A stretch of DNA of 12,897 nucleotides. Source: Candidatus Iainarchaeum sp. GTDB taxonomy: Archaea; Iainarchaeota; Iainarchaeia; Iainarchaeales; Iainarchaeaceae. A model generated the notes under the pieces. It saw only the letters and a list, made by a program, of their open reading frames with translations, did no database searches and had not been told where the DNA came from. Below are positions 1 to 7,215 of the stretch, piece after piece (the stretch's first letter is position 1; every line of letters starts with the position of its first letter). The stretch is taken from positions 1 to 12,897 of the forward strand of contig DUGC01000073.1 in NCBI GenBank assembly GCA_013331625.1, read 5' to 3'. The translations under genes were made by a program, and so were the position numbers.

Positions 1-415
1 GGGCTCCCCATCCATATTGTCTCATCCAGTCTGCAATAGAATGCTGTATAACGCTAGTGCTCCATGCGTGAAAATTGTTACCATTTTTTTTGGGGGCAAA
101 TGACATGATGGATTCAACCAAAGCTATTTCCGCAAGCTGTTCGATGTCTTTTAGCTCAACCCCATAATACCCAAGGTTCTGCGCACCACCATATCTCCTA
201 TTAACATAGCCTGAAGCGACTTTCCTTGCAAAAGAACGGTTAGAGTTGAAAAATCCCAGTTGCCCGCTTGTCAATTCTTTACCAATAGGGATGCCATAAA
301 GTCTGCCCCTATTTTTCCCAACCCCTGTTGTCGAGTCAAAACCCAAAGCGCTTTCAGCATGGGCGAGCCTGTCTGCCAGCAAATTACCAAACGGCTTGCG
401 AGGGAGGGGTGACAT
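1..415 (-). CDS. Unrecognised protein, C-terminal part beyond left edge
   Basis: An open frame starts at ATG 415-413 and stays open for 138 codons to the edge of the window, so the C-terminus is missing. I do not recognise the family. The visible part is rich in Gly, Asn, Arg and aromatic residues, for example RRYGGAQNLGYYGVEL (about residues 74-89) and NNFHAWSTSVIQHSIADWMR (about 113-132). It has no obvious membrane segment or signal peptide. A box-A-like TTTAAAAT at 449-456 would place transcription start about 11 nt before the ATG, and the same frame has a stop a little further upstream. The lack of stops over 415 nt and the ordinary protein composition support real coding. The product could be a secreted, viral or toxin-like protein, but nothing here decides that. 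Confidence 0.6.
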   Translation of the reverse strand, partial: MSPLPRKPFGNLLADRLAHAESALGFDSTTGVGKNRGRLYGIPIGKELTSGQLGFFNSNRSFARKVASGYVNRRYGGAQNLGYYGVELKDIEQLAEIALVESIMSFAPKKNGNNFHAWSTSVIQHSIADWMRQYGWGA

Positions 416-448
416 TATATCCGCTTGTTGAGAAGATGAATGCAAGCA

Positions 449-456
449 ATTTTAAA
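449..456 (-). promoter_or_regulatory. Box-A (TATA) candidate for the left-edge gene
   Basis: On the minus strand the sequence reads TTTAAAAT, close to the archaeal box A. Its centre is about 37 nt upstream of the ATG at 415, which predicts a leader of about 11 nt. Such motifs are common in AT-rich DNA, so the call is tentative. Confidence 0.35.
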
Positions 457-638
457 CATTCTTTTTGCTTTTTACGGCTTCTTTGCTTTGCATCGGCAAT
501 GAACCCTGATTTTGTTATTATAGGGGGAAGGCTGCTTTTTATTGCGCTGGTTTGCTTGATTTACAGCACTTTGGGCGTTGCAAGGCATGAGGCGGTTCTG
601 GCTGCCGTAGGATATTGCAGGCAGGTCCAATGTGATGT

Positions 639-1094
639 TCATTGACTGCGCAAACGGCTTTGACCCCTACCTTGTTTTGAGGCGCTCTCAAAGGGCAGGG
701 TGGAGGCAAAAAATGCCCTACAGCGCGTTTTTGTTTCCCGCCCCTTCACTTTCCACCAGCTCTTTGAGCTTGTTTCAAATGACCTGCTTGCAGCCTGCAT
801 GCAAAACAAGGCTTTGAACGTACTGGTTTTTTGGGCTGGGGGAGCTGTTTTTGGATGAATCGCGCGTTGATGGTCTTTGAGGCTAAACCCGGGCCTCTCT
901 TTTGCCCAGTGCGGAACAATGCCCCAGCGGAAATTGTCAACTGCCCTGTGGCTATCATCATCTTCAAAAATAACCGGCGCGCCCTGGCCTGGCGCGATAT
1001 TGTAGCGTGTAAATCCTTCAGAATTCACTTTTAGGGATCCAAATTCATCCTGCAGCCTGTCCAAAAGCCACACGAAAGAATAGCGCCCGCACAT
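639..1094 (-). pseudogene. Frameshifted SRAP domain protein (YedK/HMCES family)
   Basis: The N-terminal 60-70 codons match the SRAP family, which forms a protein-DNA crosslink with abasic sites in single-stranded DNA. Visible are MCGRYSFV with the catalytic Cys2, TRYNIAPGQGAPVI, and FRWGIVPHWAKERPG. The next family block, (S)KTINAR, is present but only in another frame, reached through an apparent one-base gain in the run at about 885-887. Further on, WWKVKGRETKT in the original frame resembles the family's WK block, so at least one more frameshift is needed. The conserved Glu and the C-terminal IHDRMP block are not recoverable. The start at 1094 puts Cys at position 2, as the chemistry requires, and lies about 27 nt from a box A. 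The frame also has an ATG at 1115, which would bury the Cys. Sequencing error could explain a single frameshift, but the broad decay suggests a true pseudogene. Confidence 0.72.
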
Positions 1095-1115
1095 ACAATA
1101 ACCGGAGGCTTTCAT

Positions 1116-1125
1116 CTTATAAAAA
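1116..1125 (-). promoter_or_regulatory. Box-A (TATA) element of the SRAP remnant
   Basis: The minus strand reads TTTTTATAAG. The centre of TTTTTATA is about 27 nt upstream of the ATG at 1094, so the transcript would begin at or next to the Met-Cys start codon. Confidence 0.5.
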
Positions 1126-1288
1126 TTCGCAAACCCAAAAAGCCGGTTAATCTGTGCAGAAATGAGGGCTATTTTGAAAAATAATGGATTTGGAAAATGC
1201 TGAATTCAAAAAATCCCCCGTGCGTGCATCTCTTCTGGTTTTGTGTTGATTGTGGAAAGTTATGGCGTTAATGAGCGAATAGGTCGGA

Positions 1289-1296
1289 TTTTTAAT
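1289..1296 (+). promoter_or_regulatory. Box-A (TATA) element of gpgS
   Basis: TTTTTAAT is centred about 26 nt upstream of ATG 1318 and is preceded by a purine-containing stretch (GTCGGA) that could act as the BRE. No Shine-Dalgarno sequence lies before the ATG, which fits a leaderless message. Confidence 0.5.
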
Positions 1297-1317
1297 GATT
1301 ACATTTTTTGTTATGTG

Positions 1318-2319
1318 ATGAAGGTAGAAGAATGGTTCGATAAAAACAGGTTCGTTGCTTCTGATTTTGACCCTGTTGAGCTCCTCGAAATAAAAAAGAG
1401 GGAAAAGCGGAAAATTTCCTGCATAATCCCGACCCTCAATGAGGGCTCCACGATAGGCAGGGTCGTTTCAATCATCAGGGAAGAGCTGATGGAAAAGCTG
1501 CCGCTTGTTGACGAGCTGATTGTTGTCGATTCGGGTTCCAAGGACAATACAGGGCAAGAAGCGCAAAGGGCAGGGGCGCAATTCTATTTTGCAAAAGACA
1601 TACTTCCATCAGAAGGGAGTGGCAGGGGAAAGGGGGAAAATTTATGGAAGAGCCTGTTTGTTTCAGGCGGGGACATAATCTGCTGGATCGATGCCGACAT
1701 TAAAAACATCTCTGCAAAATTCGTCTATGGCCTTGTAGGCCCTTTGCTGAAAAACCGCGATATCTGGTTTTCAAAAGCCTTTTACCAAAGGCCCCTTGAC
1801 CTTGGAGCCGAGCTCAAGAACCTTGAGGGCGGAAGGGTGACCGAGCTTTTCATGAGGCCATTATACAATGCATATTTCCCAAAGCTTGCAGGGTTCATCC
1901 AGCCACTTAGCGGCGAGTATGCAGGCACGCGCGAGGTTTTGGAAAAAGTGCCTTTTTTCACAGGGTATGGCGTTGAGATGGGGCTTCTTATCGATCTTGA
2001 GCGCAGCTTTGGGCTGGAGCATATATGCCAAGTCGACCTCGATGAAAGGATCCACCGCAACAGGCCACTGCAGGACCTGAGCAAGATGTCTTTTGAAATA
2101 CTGCAGGCGTTCTCGGAAAAATCCAACACGCTGGGCGTATTTGTGAACCTTGACAAGATAAACCAGGTTTACACCATGATTGAGCCAAAAATCAGGGGAG
2201 GCAAACAGGATTATTCGCTCAAAAAAGCATTATTCATGGCGCGCCAAAGGCCCCCGATGGCTACTCTGGAAGAGTACCGGAAGAAATTCCTTGAAAGGGC
2301 GCAGGTTCCAAACTTATGA
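1318..2319 (+). CDS. gpgS: Glucosyl-3-phosphoglycerate synthase (GpgS)
   Basis: It transfers glucose from an NDP-glucose to 3-phosphoglycerate, the first step to the osmolyte glucosylglycerate, in the cytoplasm. The 333-aa protein has a GT-A fold with motifs in family order: IIPTLNEG (about 36-43), VVDSGSKD (69-76), the metal-binding DAD (125-127), GGRVTEL (171-177), QPLSGEYAG (195-203), TGYGVEMGLLID (215-226) and HRN near 247. This is the GT81 GpgS pattern, not the unrelated GT55 mannosyl enzyme. The frame is open from 1243, but I chose ATG 1318 because the extra 25 residues match nothing in the family and a box A lies 26 nt before 1318. The stop overlaps the start of the phosphatase gene by 4 nt. 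The sugar could be mannose in principle, but the motif set favours glucose. Confidence 0.88.
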   Translation: MKVEEWFDKNRFVASDFDPVELLEIKKREKRKISCIIPTLNEGSTIGRVVSIIREELMEKLPLVDELIVVDSGSKDNTGQEAQRAGAQFYFAKDILPSEGSGRGKGENLWKSLFVSGGDIICWIDADIKNISAKFVYGLVGPLLKNRDIWFSKAFYQRPLDLGAELKNLEGGRVTELFMRPLYNAYFPKLAGFIQPLSGEYAGTREVLEKVPFFTGYGVEMGLLIDLERSFGLEHICQVDLDERIHRNRPLQDLSKMSFEILQAFSEKSNTLGVFVNLDKINQVYTMIEPKIRGGKQDYSLKKALFMARQRPPMATLEEYRKKFLERAQVPNL

Positions 2320-3086
2320 AAATAATTTTCACAGACCTTGACGGCACACTGCTTGACAAGTGTGATTTTGCCCCTGCAAAAGGCACAATAGGAAAGCTCA
2401 ACAGGCTTGCTGTCCCCATAATCATTGTCTCAAGCAAAACCGCCCCGGAGATCATCCAGTGGCAAAAAAAGCTGGGGATCGGCGGCCCTTTTGCCTGCGA
2501 GAACGGCGCGGCAATCTATGCGCCAAAAGGCTTTTTCCCAAAAAACATGCAAGTTAAGGAGCGCGGAAATATGCAGATGCTCCCCCTTGCCAAAAAAATC
2601 CGGACGGCCCGCGCCCTGCTCTCATCGCTTCGGGTAAAAGGGGTAGAGACGCTATCGCTTTGCGCAATGCCCGTTTCCAGTGCAATGAAAGCATCAGGTC
2701 TTGACTGTAGCATGGCGCTGATGGCAAGGGGCCGCGAATTTGACGAGTGCTTCAAGATAGTGAGCGGCAGCAGGGAACGCATACAAAAGGAGGCGGAAAG
2801 TGCAGGGTTCAGATTTTTTAGCGGCGGAAAATTTTCGCATCTGTGTTCATCGGACAAGGGAAAAGCCCTCAGGGCAATCAGAAAAATCCTTGCAGGAAAG
2901 CTGGGCAGAATACATTGCATTGCAATCGGCGACGGGGAAAACGATATGCCGATGCTCAGGGCGGCAGATACGGGATATTTGCTGGGCGGAAAAAAGGCGC
3001 AACTTGATCCGCATATAAAAACCGAAAGCGGCAAAGGCCCAAAGGTATGGGTAAAAGTAATTGAAGCGGAATTCGGCTTACATTGA
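2316..3086 (+). CDS. gpgP: Glucosyl-3-phosphoglycerate phosphatase, HAD MPGP-type (GpgP)
   Basis: It removes the phosphate from glucosyl-3-phosphoglycerate to release glucosylglycerate. The 256-aa protein has all four HAD motifs: DLDGT with nucleophile D7 and acid D9, the Ser pair at 39-40 (IVSSKT), the Lys of DKGKAL (about 181-183), and GDGENDMPML with D206 and D210. CENG at 61-64 and the cap signature GREFDE (about 139-144) are typical of the mannosyl-3-phosphoglycerate phosphatase family, to which archaeal GpgP enzymes also belong. Its ATG overlaps the gpgS stop as ATGA, so translation is probably coupled. The substrate is inferred from the partner gene; the family as a whole accepts both mannosyl and glucosyl forms. 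The last 9 nt overlap the end of a convergent small gene. Confidence 0.87.
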   Translation: MKIIFTDLDGTLLDKCDFAPAKGTIGKLNRLAVPIIIVSSKTAPEIIQWQKKLGIGGPFACENGAAIYAPKGFFPKNMQVKERGNMQMLPLAKKIRTARALLSSLRVKGVETLSLCAMPVSSAMKASGLDCSMALMARGREFDECFKIVSGSRERIQKEAESAGFRFFSGGKFSHLCSSDKGKALRAIRKILAGKLGRIHCIAIGDGENDMPMLRAADTGYLLGGKKAQLDPHIKTESGKGPKVWVKVIEAEFGLH

Positions 3087-3305
3087 CTTGCTCTTGCTTG
3101 CAATCAGTGATGCGGCACTAAGTATTGCAGCGCTCAGTATTGCAGTATCAGGCGAGAGCGCCGAAAAGCCCACAAGGTCCGAAGCCACCTTGATTATGAG
3201 CAAACTCACTGCAAAATAAATTATGCCAAGTATGATAAGGATTACCGAGGAAACCACAGTCACGGTGAGCAGTGTGCCAAGATGCAGTGCTTCTCCCAAT
3301 ACCAT
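3078..3305 (-). CDS. Small integral membrane protein, unknown function
   Basis: A 75-aa protein dominated by hydrophobic residues. It has one clear long helix around 11-40 (from TLLTVTVVSSVILIILG onward), a second possible helix around 52-68 rich in Ala, Ile and Ser, and a short basic tail (KSKSM). No family is recognised. A box-A-like TTTATTAA at 3341-3348 predicts a leader of about 13 nt that includes an AAAGGGA tract, a modest ribosome-binding site 6 nt before the ATG. The 3' end overlaps gpgP tail to tail by 9 nt. The hydrophobic pattern and a usable promoter argue for a real gene. Its length is close to what chance can give, so confidence is moderate. Confidence 0.55.
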   Translation of the reverse strand: MVLGEALHLGTLLTVTVVSSVILIILGIIYFAVSLLIIKVASDLVGFSALSPDTAILSAAILSAASLIASKSKSM

Positions 3306-3580
3306 CCAAAATCCCTTTCAATATAATAACGCCTAACCCCTTAATAAATTTAATTTCATGGCATCGTCTGGCCAGCCCTGTGAGAACAAAGCCCGCAGAT
3401 TAAACTTGCCTTAAGTTTATGGCTTTTACGGTAGAATTTATAATTAAGTTCAATGTCCGGATTTTGACTGCGTTTTCTTCTATGTAGCAGGGCATGAATT
3501 GCTGGAAATCTGCAAATTGTGACAAAAGCTTTTCGTTTTGTTTTTTTTTATCGGACTTGCGAAAAACCGTTAGCAGGCAC
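3306..3580. other. Gap between small genes; AT-rich, one hairpin
   Basis: The first part holds the upstream region of the small membrane protein gene. A perfect 7-bp stem, TAAACTT-GCCTT-AAGTTTA, lies at 3401-3419. A T-rich run (GTTTTTTTTTATC on the plus strand) at about 3539-3551 lies near the end of the possible Cys-rich gene. I see no tRNA, SRP RNA or RNase P RNA signature. A 75-codon minus frame (3400-3627) overlaps the Cys-rich frame and shows no family features. Confidence 0.4.
3341..3348 (-). promoter_or_regulatory. Box-A (TATA) candidate of the small membrane protein gene
   Basis: The minus strand reads TTTATTAA, centred about 39 nt before ATG 3305. This gives a predicted start about 13 nt ahead of the codon. 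Confidence 0.35.
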
Positions 3581-3850
3581 TCATGCCCCGGCAATGCCGC
3601 ATGGCCTTTTTGCATTCTGCAGGTCACGCCAAACTTTGGGGATTATCGGCAGCATTGGACAAGTTGGGCACTTTAGGCACCGTTGCTGGCAAGACCCCTT
3701 GTGCCTTTCAGTGCACAGGTGAACTGCCTTTGGAGCAGCGCCTTTCAATTCGCTCCAATGATCCAAAACCTCGCGGGCCCGTGGCAGTTTTGCAAATTTA
3801 TGCCTGCTTTTTGGAAATGGCGCCATTTGAAGGCGCAATAGGCATTCCAT
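3581..3850 (-). CDS. Possible small Cys-rich (zinc-ribbon-like) protein
   Basis: An 89-aa frame whose ATG at 3850 follows the stop of the GT4-HAD gene after only 3 nt, the spacing expected of a third operon gene. It begins with a basic region and then has clustered Cys and His (HLCTERHKGSCQQRCLKCPTCP, about residues 44-65 with one further Cys near the end), which could bind zinc. Codon choice looks like that of the neighbours (AAA, GAA, AGG, GCA). I recognise no family. A competing plus-strand frame of 100 codons covers the same DNA, so the evidence is the spacing plus the Cys pattern. The DNA also contains the perfect palindrome AAATGGCGCCATTT at 3815-3828. This could equally be non-coding 3' sequence. 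Confidence 0.4.
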   Translation of the reverse strand: MECLLRLQMAPFPKSRHKFAKLPRAREVLDHWSELKGAAPKAVHLCTERHKGSCQQRCLKCPTCPMLPIIPKVWRDLQNAKRPCGIAGA

Positions 3851-3853
3851 CCG

Positions 3854-5878
3854 CTAGAGAAGGCTTTTGTAGTCCTGCACGCTGAGCAATAGCCTGCCCT
3901 TTTGGGGAGGAGGCCGGAAAAGATCCGTTAACATCTCCCTAATGCCCTGCGCTGATGCACTTTTCATTGTCTGGTGGGCCAGTTCTTTTAGCCTCCAGTG
4001 GGAATTTGCCAGGGCAACCTTGAAGCCCGGATTCATGAACATGCTCACGTCGTTCTCGCTGTCCCCGGCCACTATGGTTTTTTCAATATCAATATTGAAA
4101 TACTGGAGGGCAATCCTTGCGCCATACCCCTTACCGACTTTAATCGGCATAACCAACAAGTCGTCGACATTCTTCTCAAAGGTCAGTTTCTGGCAAAGCC
4201 CCCCAAGGGCTTTCCTGACAACACGCTCGTGCCTTGCCTTCACGCTTGTGATGACCTTTCCGGCTGTTGTACCCTCAAGGCCAAGCCCTGCAATAATAGA
4301 GCGAGCACGCTCCATATCCCCTGTGTCGATTGTTATTGTCCTCTCCACCGAAGGGATGTATATAACTGCCCCGTTCTCTGCAATGGCGCAGGTCCAGATG
4401 TTAAAATCCCTGCATAGCCTGCGCACATATTCAAAGTCCCGGCCTGTTGCGAGGAAGAGCCTTATTCCTGTTCCCCTGAGCTCTTCGAGTAACCCCGGAT
4501 CAACGTCTTGCGGATTAAACTCTGCCCTGGCTGGCTTATTGGTCAAAGTCCTGTCAAAATCGAGGATAAACCCGCTGATTTCCGAAGGTGGCAGCGAACG
4601 GAGTTTGTAAAGCTCGTCCTTTTCGCTCTTAAGTTTGTTGTAGATGCGCATATGCTTTTCGATACTCGCTTCGGTGCTGAATTTTTGTGTGAATTCAGGC
4701 TGTGCAGCTTCCATTCTTTTCCGGATGCCCTCGTTTTGCAAAAGGCTGACAAGTCGCCTCGCAGTGGTGTCAAAATCACCAACCTCCACCAGATAGCCGT
4801 TTTTCCCGTCCTTTACCTGTTCCGGTATGCCGCCAATTTTGTTGCCGATGACTGCCCTTCCGCACAGCATCGCTTCAGTAATTGCAAGGCCGAATCCCTC
4901 GTTGCGTGAGCAAAGCGCGGTTACATCAGATGCATGGTAGGCAAGGGGCATTTTGGGGTAGTCTATATTTCCCATGAAACGGACCCGGCCTTCAAGGCCG
5001 AGCTGCTTTATGAGATTGTGTGCATTTTTTTTCAGTGCGTCCCTGCTCCTTGAAATCTTGTTGCTCATGGATTCGCTCCCGACAAAAACAAGCATTGCAT
5101 CGGGCACTTTCCCGAGGACCTTTGGCATTGCGCGTATGAGTTGCTCATGGCCCGACTTCTGGTCGATCCGCTGCACGGAAAGTATAATCTTCTCATTTTG
5201 CCCAAGGCCAAGCTTTTCACGCGCTTCCCATTTCGAATAACCATCCGGGGTGAATAATGACGAATCGGTTATTGGGTAGACCAGTTCGGCCTTCTCCTTA
5301 GGAAGCCCTGCCCTCACTGCGGCATCTATGTAATTTGAAGTGGAAAAAATGACCTTGTCGTATTGCCTCATATTCTTTATGAGGAATTTTGAGAGGTGCG
5401 GGGATATGCTGTTTTGGAATGGGATGTGCCATGTCAGTACAAGCGGTGTTCCGCGCGGGACATATTTGTATGCAAAAAGGAGCTGGAAATCATGGATGTG
5501 CACGATATCTGCAGCCTTATCCTCCAGTAGCTCTTTTAGTTGCTCCCCAAAATAGTGGTTGACCTTGCTGTATTCGTCAAAACCGGGCACCTGGCTTGCA
5601 GGTAATGGGAATTTCCCTGACCCGTAATGGCACTCTGAATATATGGCGTCCTTGAATTGGTAATACCCATCAAGCACGCTTTTATCGATCGGCTCGCGGG
5701 GCACCCGTTTCACCTCTACCCCCTTTATCTCCTCCTCACTTCTGTCCCCCGGGGTGCGCAGGTGCACCTCTACAACTTCGTGGCCGTTGCGGATCATCGA
5801 ACTTGCCAGGTTGAGCAGGTAAGTGGATACCCCCCCTACATGGGGATAGAATGACTGGCTTGCATAATATATCCTCAT
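3854..5878 (-). CDS. GT4 glycosyltransferase fused to HAD phosphatase (copy 1)
   Basis: A 674-aa two-domain protein, apparently cytoplasmic. Residues 1-430 are a GT-B retaining glycosyltransferase resembling trehalose synthase TreT and sucrose-phosphate synthase: GGVSTY loop (15-20), HIHDFQLL (127-134), TWHIPF (149-154), sugar-nucleotide pocket VQRIDQKSG (about 235-243), and the E-x7-E motif in NEGFGLAITEAM (E327, E335). Residues 435-650 are a HAD phosphatase with DFDRT (D440, D442), LATGR (T478), VGKGYG (K583) and GDSEND (D606, D610), all intact. The order suggests synthesis of a phosphorylated glycoside and its dephosphorylation in one chain, as in sucrose-phosphate synthase/phosphatase fusions; donor and acceptor cannot be read. 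The ATG overlaps the stop of the MscS gene (ATGA), so the two are co-translated. An unusual Arg follows the DxD in HAD motif I. A paralogue lies at the right edge. Confidence 0.85.
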   Translation of the reverse strand: MRIYYASQSFYPHVGGVSTYLLNLASSMIRNGHEVVEVHLRTPGDRSEEEIKGVEVKRVPREPIDKSVLDGYYQFKDAIYSECHYGSGKFPLPASQVPGFDEYSKVNHYFGEQLKELLEDKAADIVHIHDFQLLFAYKYVPRGTPLVLTWHIPFQNSISPHLSKFLIKNMRQYDKVIFSTSNYIDAAVRAGLPKEKAELVYPITDSSLFTPDGYSKWEAREKLGLGQNEKIILSVQRIDQKSGHEQLIRAMPKVLGKVPDAMLVFVGSESMSNKISRSRDALKKNAHNLIKQLGLEGRVRFMGNIDYPKMPLAYHASDVTALCSRNEGFGLAITEAMLCGRAVIGNKIGGIPEQVKDGKNGYLVEVGDFDTTARRLVSLLQNEGIRKRMEAAQPEFTQKFSTEASIEKHMRIYNKLKSEKDELYKLRSLPPSEISGFILDFDRTLTNKPARAEFNPQDVDPGLLEELRGTGIRLFLATGRDFEYVRRLCRDFNIWTCAIAENGAVIYIPSVERTITIDTGDMERARSIIAGLGLEGTTAGKVITSVKARHERVVRKALGGLCQKLTFEKNVDDLLVMPIKVGKGYGARIALQYFNIDIEKTIVAGDSENDVSMFMNPGFKVALANSHWRLKELAHQTMKSASAQGIREMLTDLFRPPPQKGRLLLSVQDYKSLL
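5448..5514. repeat. 67-nt tract identical to 12831-12897
   Basis: This stretch inside GT4-HAD copy 1 (the VHIHDFQLLFAYKYVPRGTP region) is identical base for base to the last 67 nt of the window, in the same orientation and gene position. Flanking codons of the two paralogues differ at many synonymous sites. Confidence 0.95.
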
Positions 5879-7008
5879 CTTGGCCTCTTCCCCTCTGAGA
5901 TCAGGATTCCGTGCTCCTTTTCCTGAGAAAGCATGATTCTTTGCAGAGGGTAGGCAAACTCAATGCCCTCTTTTGAAAAAAGCTCAATCAGGGAATAGTT
6001 GATTGTCTGCTGCGCATCCATGTATGCATTGTAATTGGCATTCGGGAAGTAGTATACTGCTTCAAAGTCCAGTGAATATTCGCCGAATTTTTTGAAATGA
6101 ACCCTGTCAAGCCTTGCACCTTCCACCCTGTGGATGCTTCTTTTCACGAGCTCGTTAACCTTCTTTATTTTTCCAAGCGGAGTTTCATAGGTGATATTAA
6201 AGCGGAATTCGACCCTCCTTTGGCTCATCTTCCCGAAATTATGTATGCGTGACTCCGTTAGTTCCCTGTTTGATATCACTATTTCTTCTCCCTGCAGTGC
6301 CTGTAAACGCGTGGTCTTGATGCCTATCCTTTTCACGACGCCCATGTCAGTGCCAAGAATTATGAAATCCCCGACCTTGAACGGTTTGTCAAAATAAATT
6401 GACAGGGAGCTGAATATGTCACTTAGGATATTTTGCAATCCGAGGGCAATGGCGATTCCTGCGACCCCAAGGCCTGCAATGAGGGCGGTAATATCGTAGC
6501 CTGCATTGTCGACAAGCACGAGCGCTGCCACCAGCCAGAGCAGATAGCCGCCCAGCTTTGCAAAAAAATACAGGATTGTAGGGTCCTGGGCCTTTCCATT
6601 CTTCTGTGAACTGGCGGCATACCTTTCCACGAGCCCCTCAATCACGAACTGAAGGAACCGCACTGCGTAAAACAGGACTGCCGCTAGGGTTGAAAGATCG
6701 ATGACTCTTCTTCCGAAACCTCCGAGCCCCACATATGTGGCTGATGCAGCCAATGATACAAAAACATAAAACGGCCATCCCACCCTCTCGGCTCCGGCAA
6801 CGATTGCATCATCAAGCTTGTTGGATGTCCTTTTGCTCAGGCTTTTTAGCCTTGCAAGGGCAAGGTGCCGTATGGCGATTATAACCGCCGCTGAGATGAT
6901 AAAAAAAAGTGCTGTGCTAAACCAGGCATCAAGCCTGTTCCCGAATACTGTTTCATTGGCAATTTCTAGCAACGGCAAACCATCAAACCCCCCGGGGGAA
7001 TATCTCAA
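5875..7008 (-). CDS. MscS-family mechanosensitive ion channel
   Basis: A 377-aa membrane channel that opens under membrane tension and releases solutes on hypo-osmotic shock. Predicted helices lie at about 28-50, 76-96, 101-125, 144-166 and 170-195. The last is the Gly/Ala-rich pore helix (ALIAGLGVAGIAIALGLQNI). It is followed by the cytoplasmic beta domain with DKPFKVGDFIIL (207-218), VVKRIGIKTTRL (224-235), GEEIVISNREL (240-250) and the alpha/beta C-terminal domain. This is the MscS architecture with extra N-terminal helices. The start is TTG 7008, preceded by a weak box A; no in-frame ATG lies near. It overlaps the GT4-HAD gene by 4 nt and so probably leads an osmotic-response operon with it. 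Confidence 0.9.
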   Translation of the reverse strand: MRYSPGGFDGLPLLEIANETVFGNRLDAWFSTALFFIISAAVIIAIRHLALARLKSLSKRTSNKLDDAIVAGAERVGWPFYVFVSLAASATYVGLGGFGRRVIDLSTLAAVLFYAVRFLQFVIEGLVERYAASSQKNGKAQDPTILYFFAKLGGYLLWLVAALVLVDNAGYDITALIAGLGVAGIAIALGLQNILSDIFSSLSIYFDKPFKVGDFIILGTDMGVVKRIGIKTTRLQALQGEEIVISNRELTESRIHNFGKMSQRRVEFRFNITYETPLGKIKKVNELVKRSIHRVEGARLDRVHFKKFGEYSLDFEAVYYFPNANYNAYMDAQQTINYSLIELFSKEGIEFAYPLQRIMLSQEKEHGILISEGKRPR

Positions 7009-7041
7009 AAAATCAAGTAACGCTTAATTTCATTTTGAAAA

Positions 7042-7049
7042 TCCTTAAA
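7042..7049 (-). promoter_or_regulatory. Weak box-A candidate of the mscS operon
   Basis: The minus strand reads TTTAAGGA, about 37 nt before TTG 7008. It departs from the box-A consensus in its second half, so the call is tentative. The DNA from here to 7215 shows no other gene. Confidence 0.3.
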
Positions 7050-7215
7050 TGGCTATGTAATCCACGATTGTCTAATCCGGCTTCGTTGATGGGGGAAAAT
7101 GACATTACTTTTGGCGCAAACCCGCTTTGCAGGCGGCTATGTCAGGATTGCAGAATGTATAAATTCTGGCAATTCTGGTAAATGATCCCTGCTGGAAAGG
7201 GCTACGGCTTTACCC

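Noticed and set aside
328..645. Plus-strand frame of 105 codons with a hydrophobic middle
   Set aside because: It overlaps the better-supported left-edge gene on the other strand and has no ribosome-binding site or recognisable domain. The hydrophobic run is short of a convincing pair of helices.
2516..3103. Long minus-strand frame (195 codons) opposite gpgP
   Set aside because: It is antisense to a gene with complete HAD motifs. Its Ser/Phe/Pro-rich sequence is typical of a shadow frame.
3815..3828. Perfect palindrome AAATGGCGCCATTT
   Set aside because: It lies inside a possible coding frame with no promoter nearby. A single 14-bp palindrome is weak evidence for a site.
3306..3850. Possible structured RNA (SRP RNA or RNase P RNA)
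   Set aside because: I looked for the SRP helix 8 tetraloop signature and the RNase P core blocks and found neither.
3583..3885. Plus-strand frame of 100 codons
   Set aside because: It has no ribosome-binding site or family features and runs into the end of GT4-HAD copy 1. The minus-strand frame has better spacing and a Cys pattern.
3942..4909. Several plus-strand frames opposite GT4-HAD copy 1
   Set aside because: They are antisense to a protein with all catalytic motifs, and their composition is typical of shadow frames.
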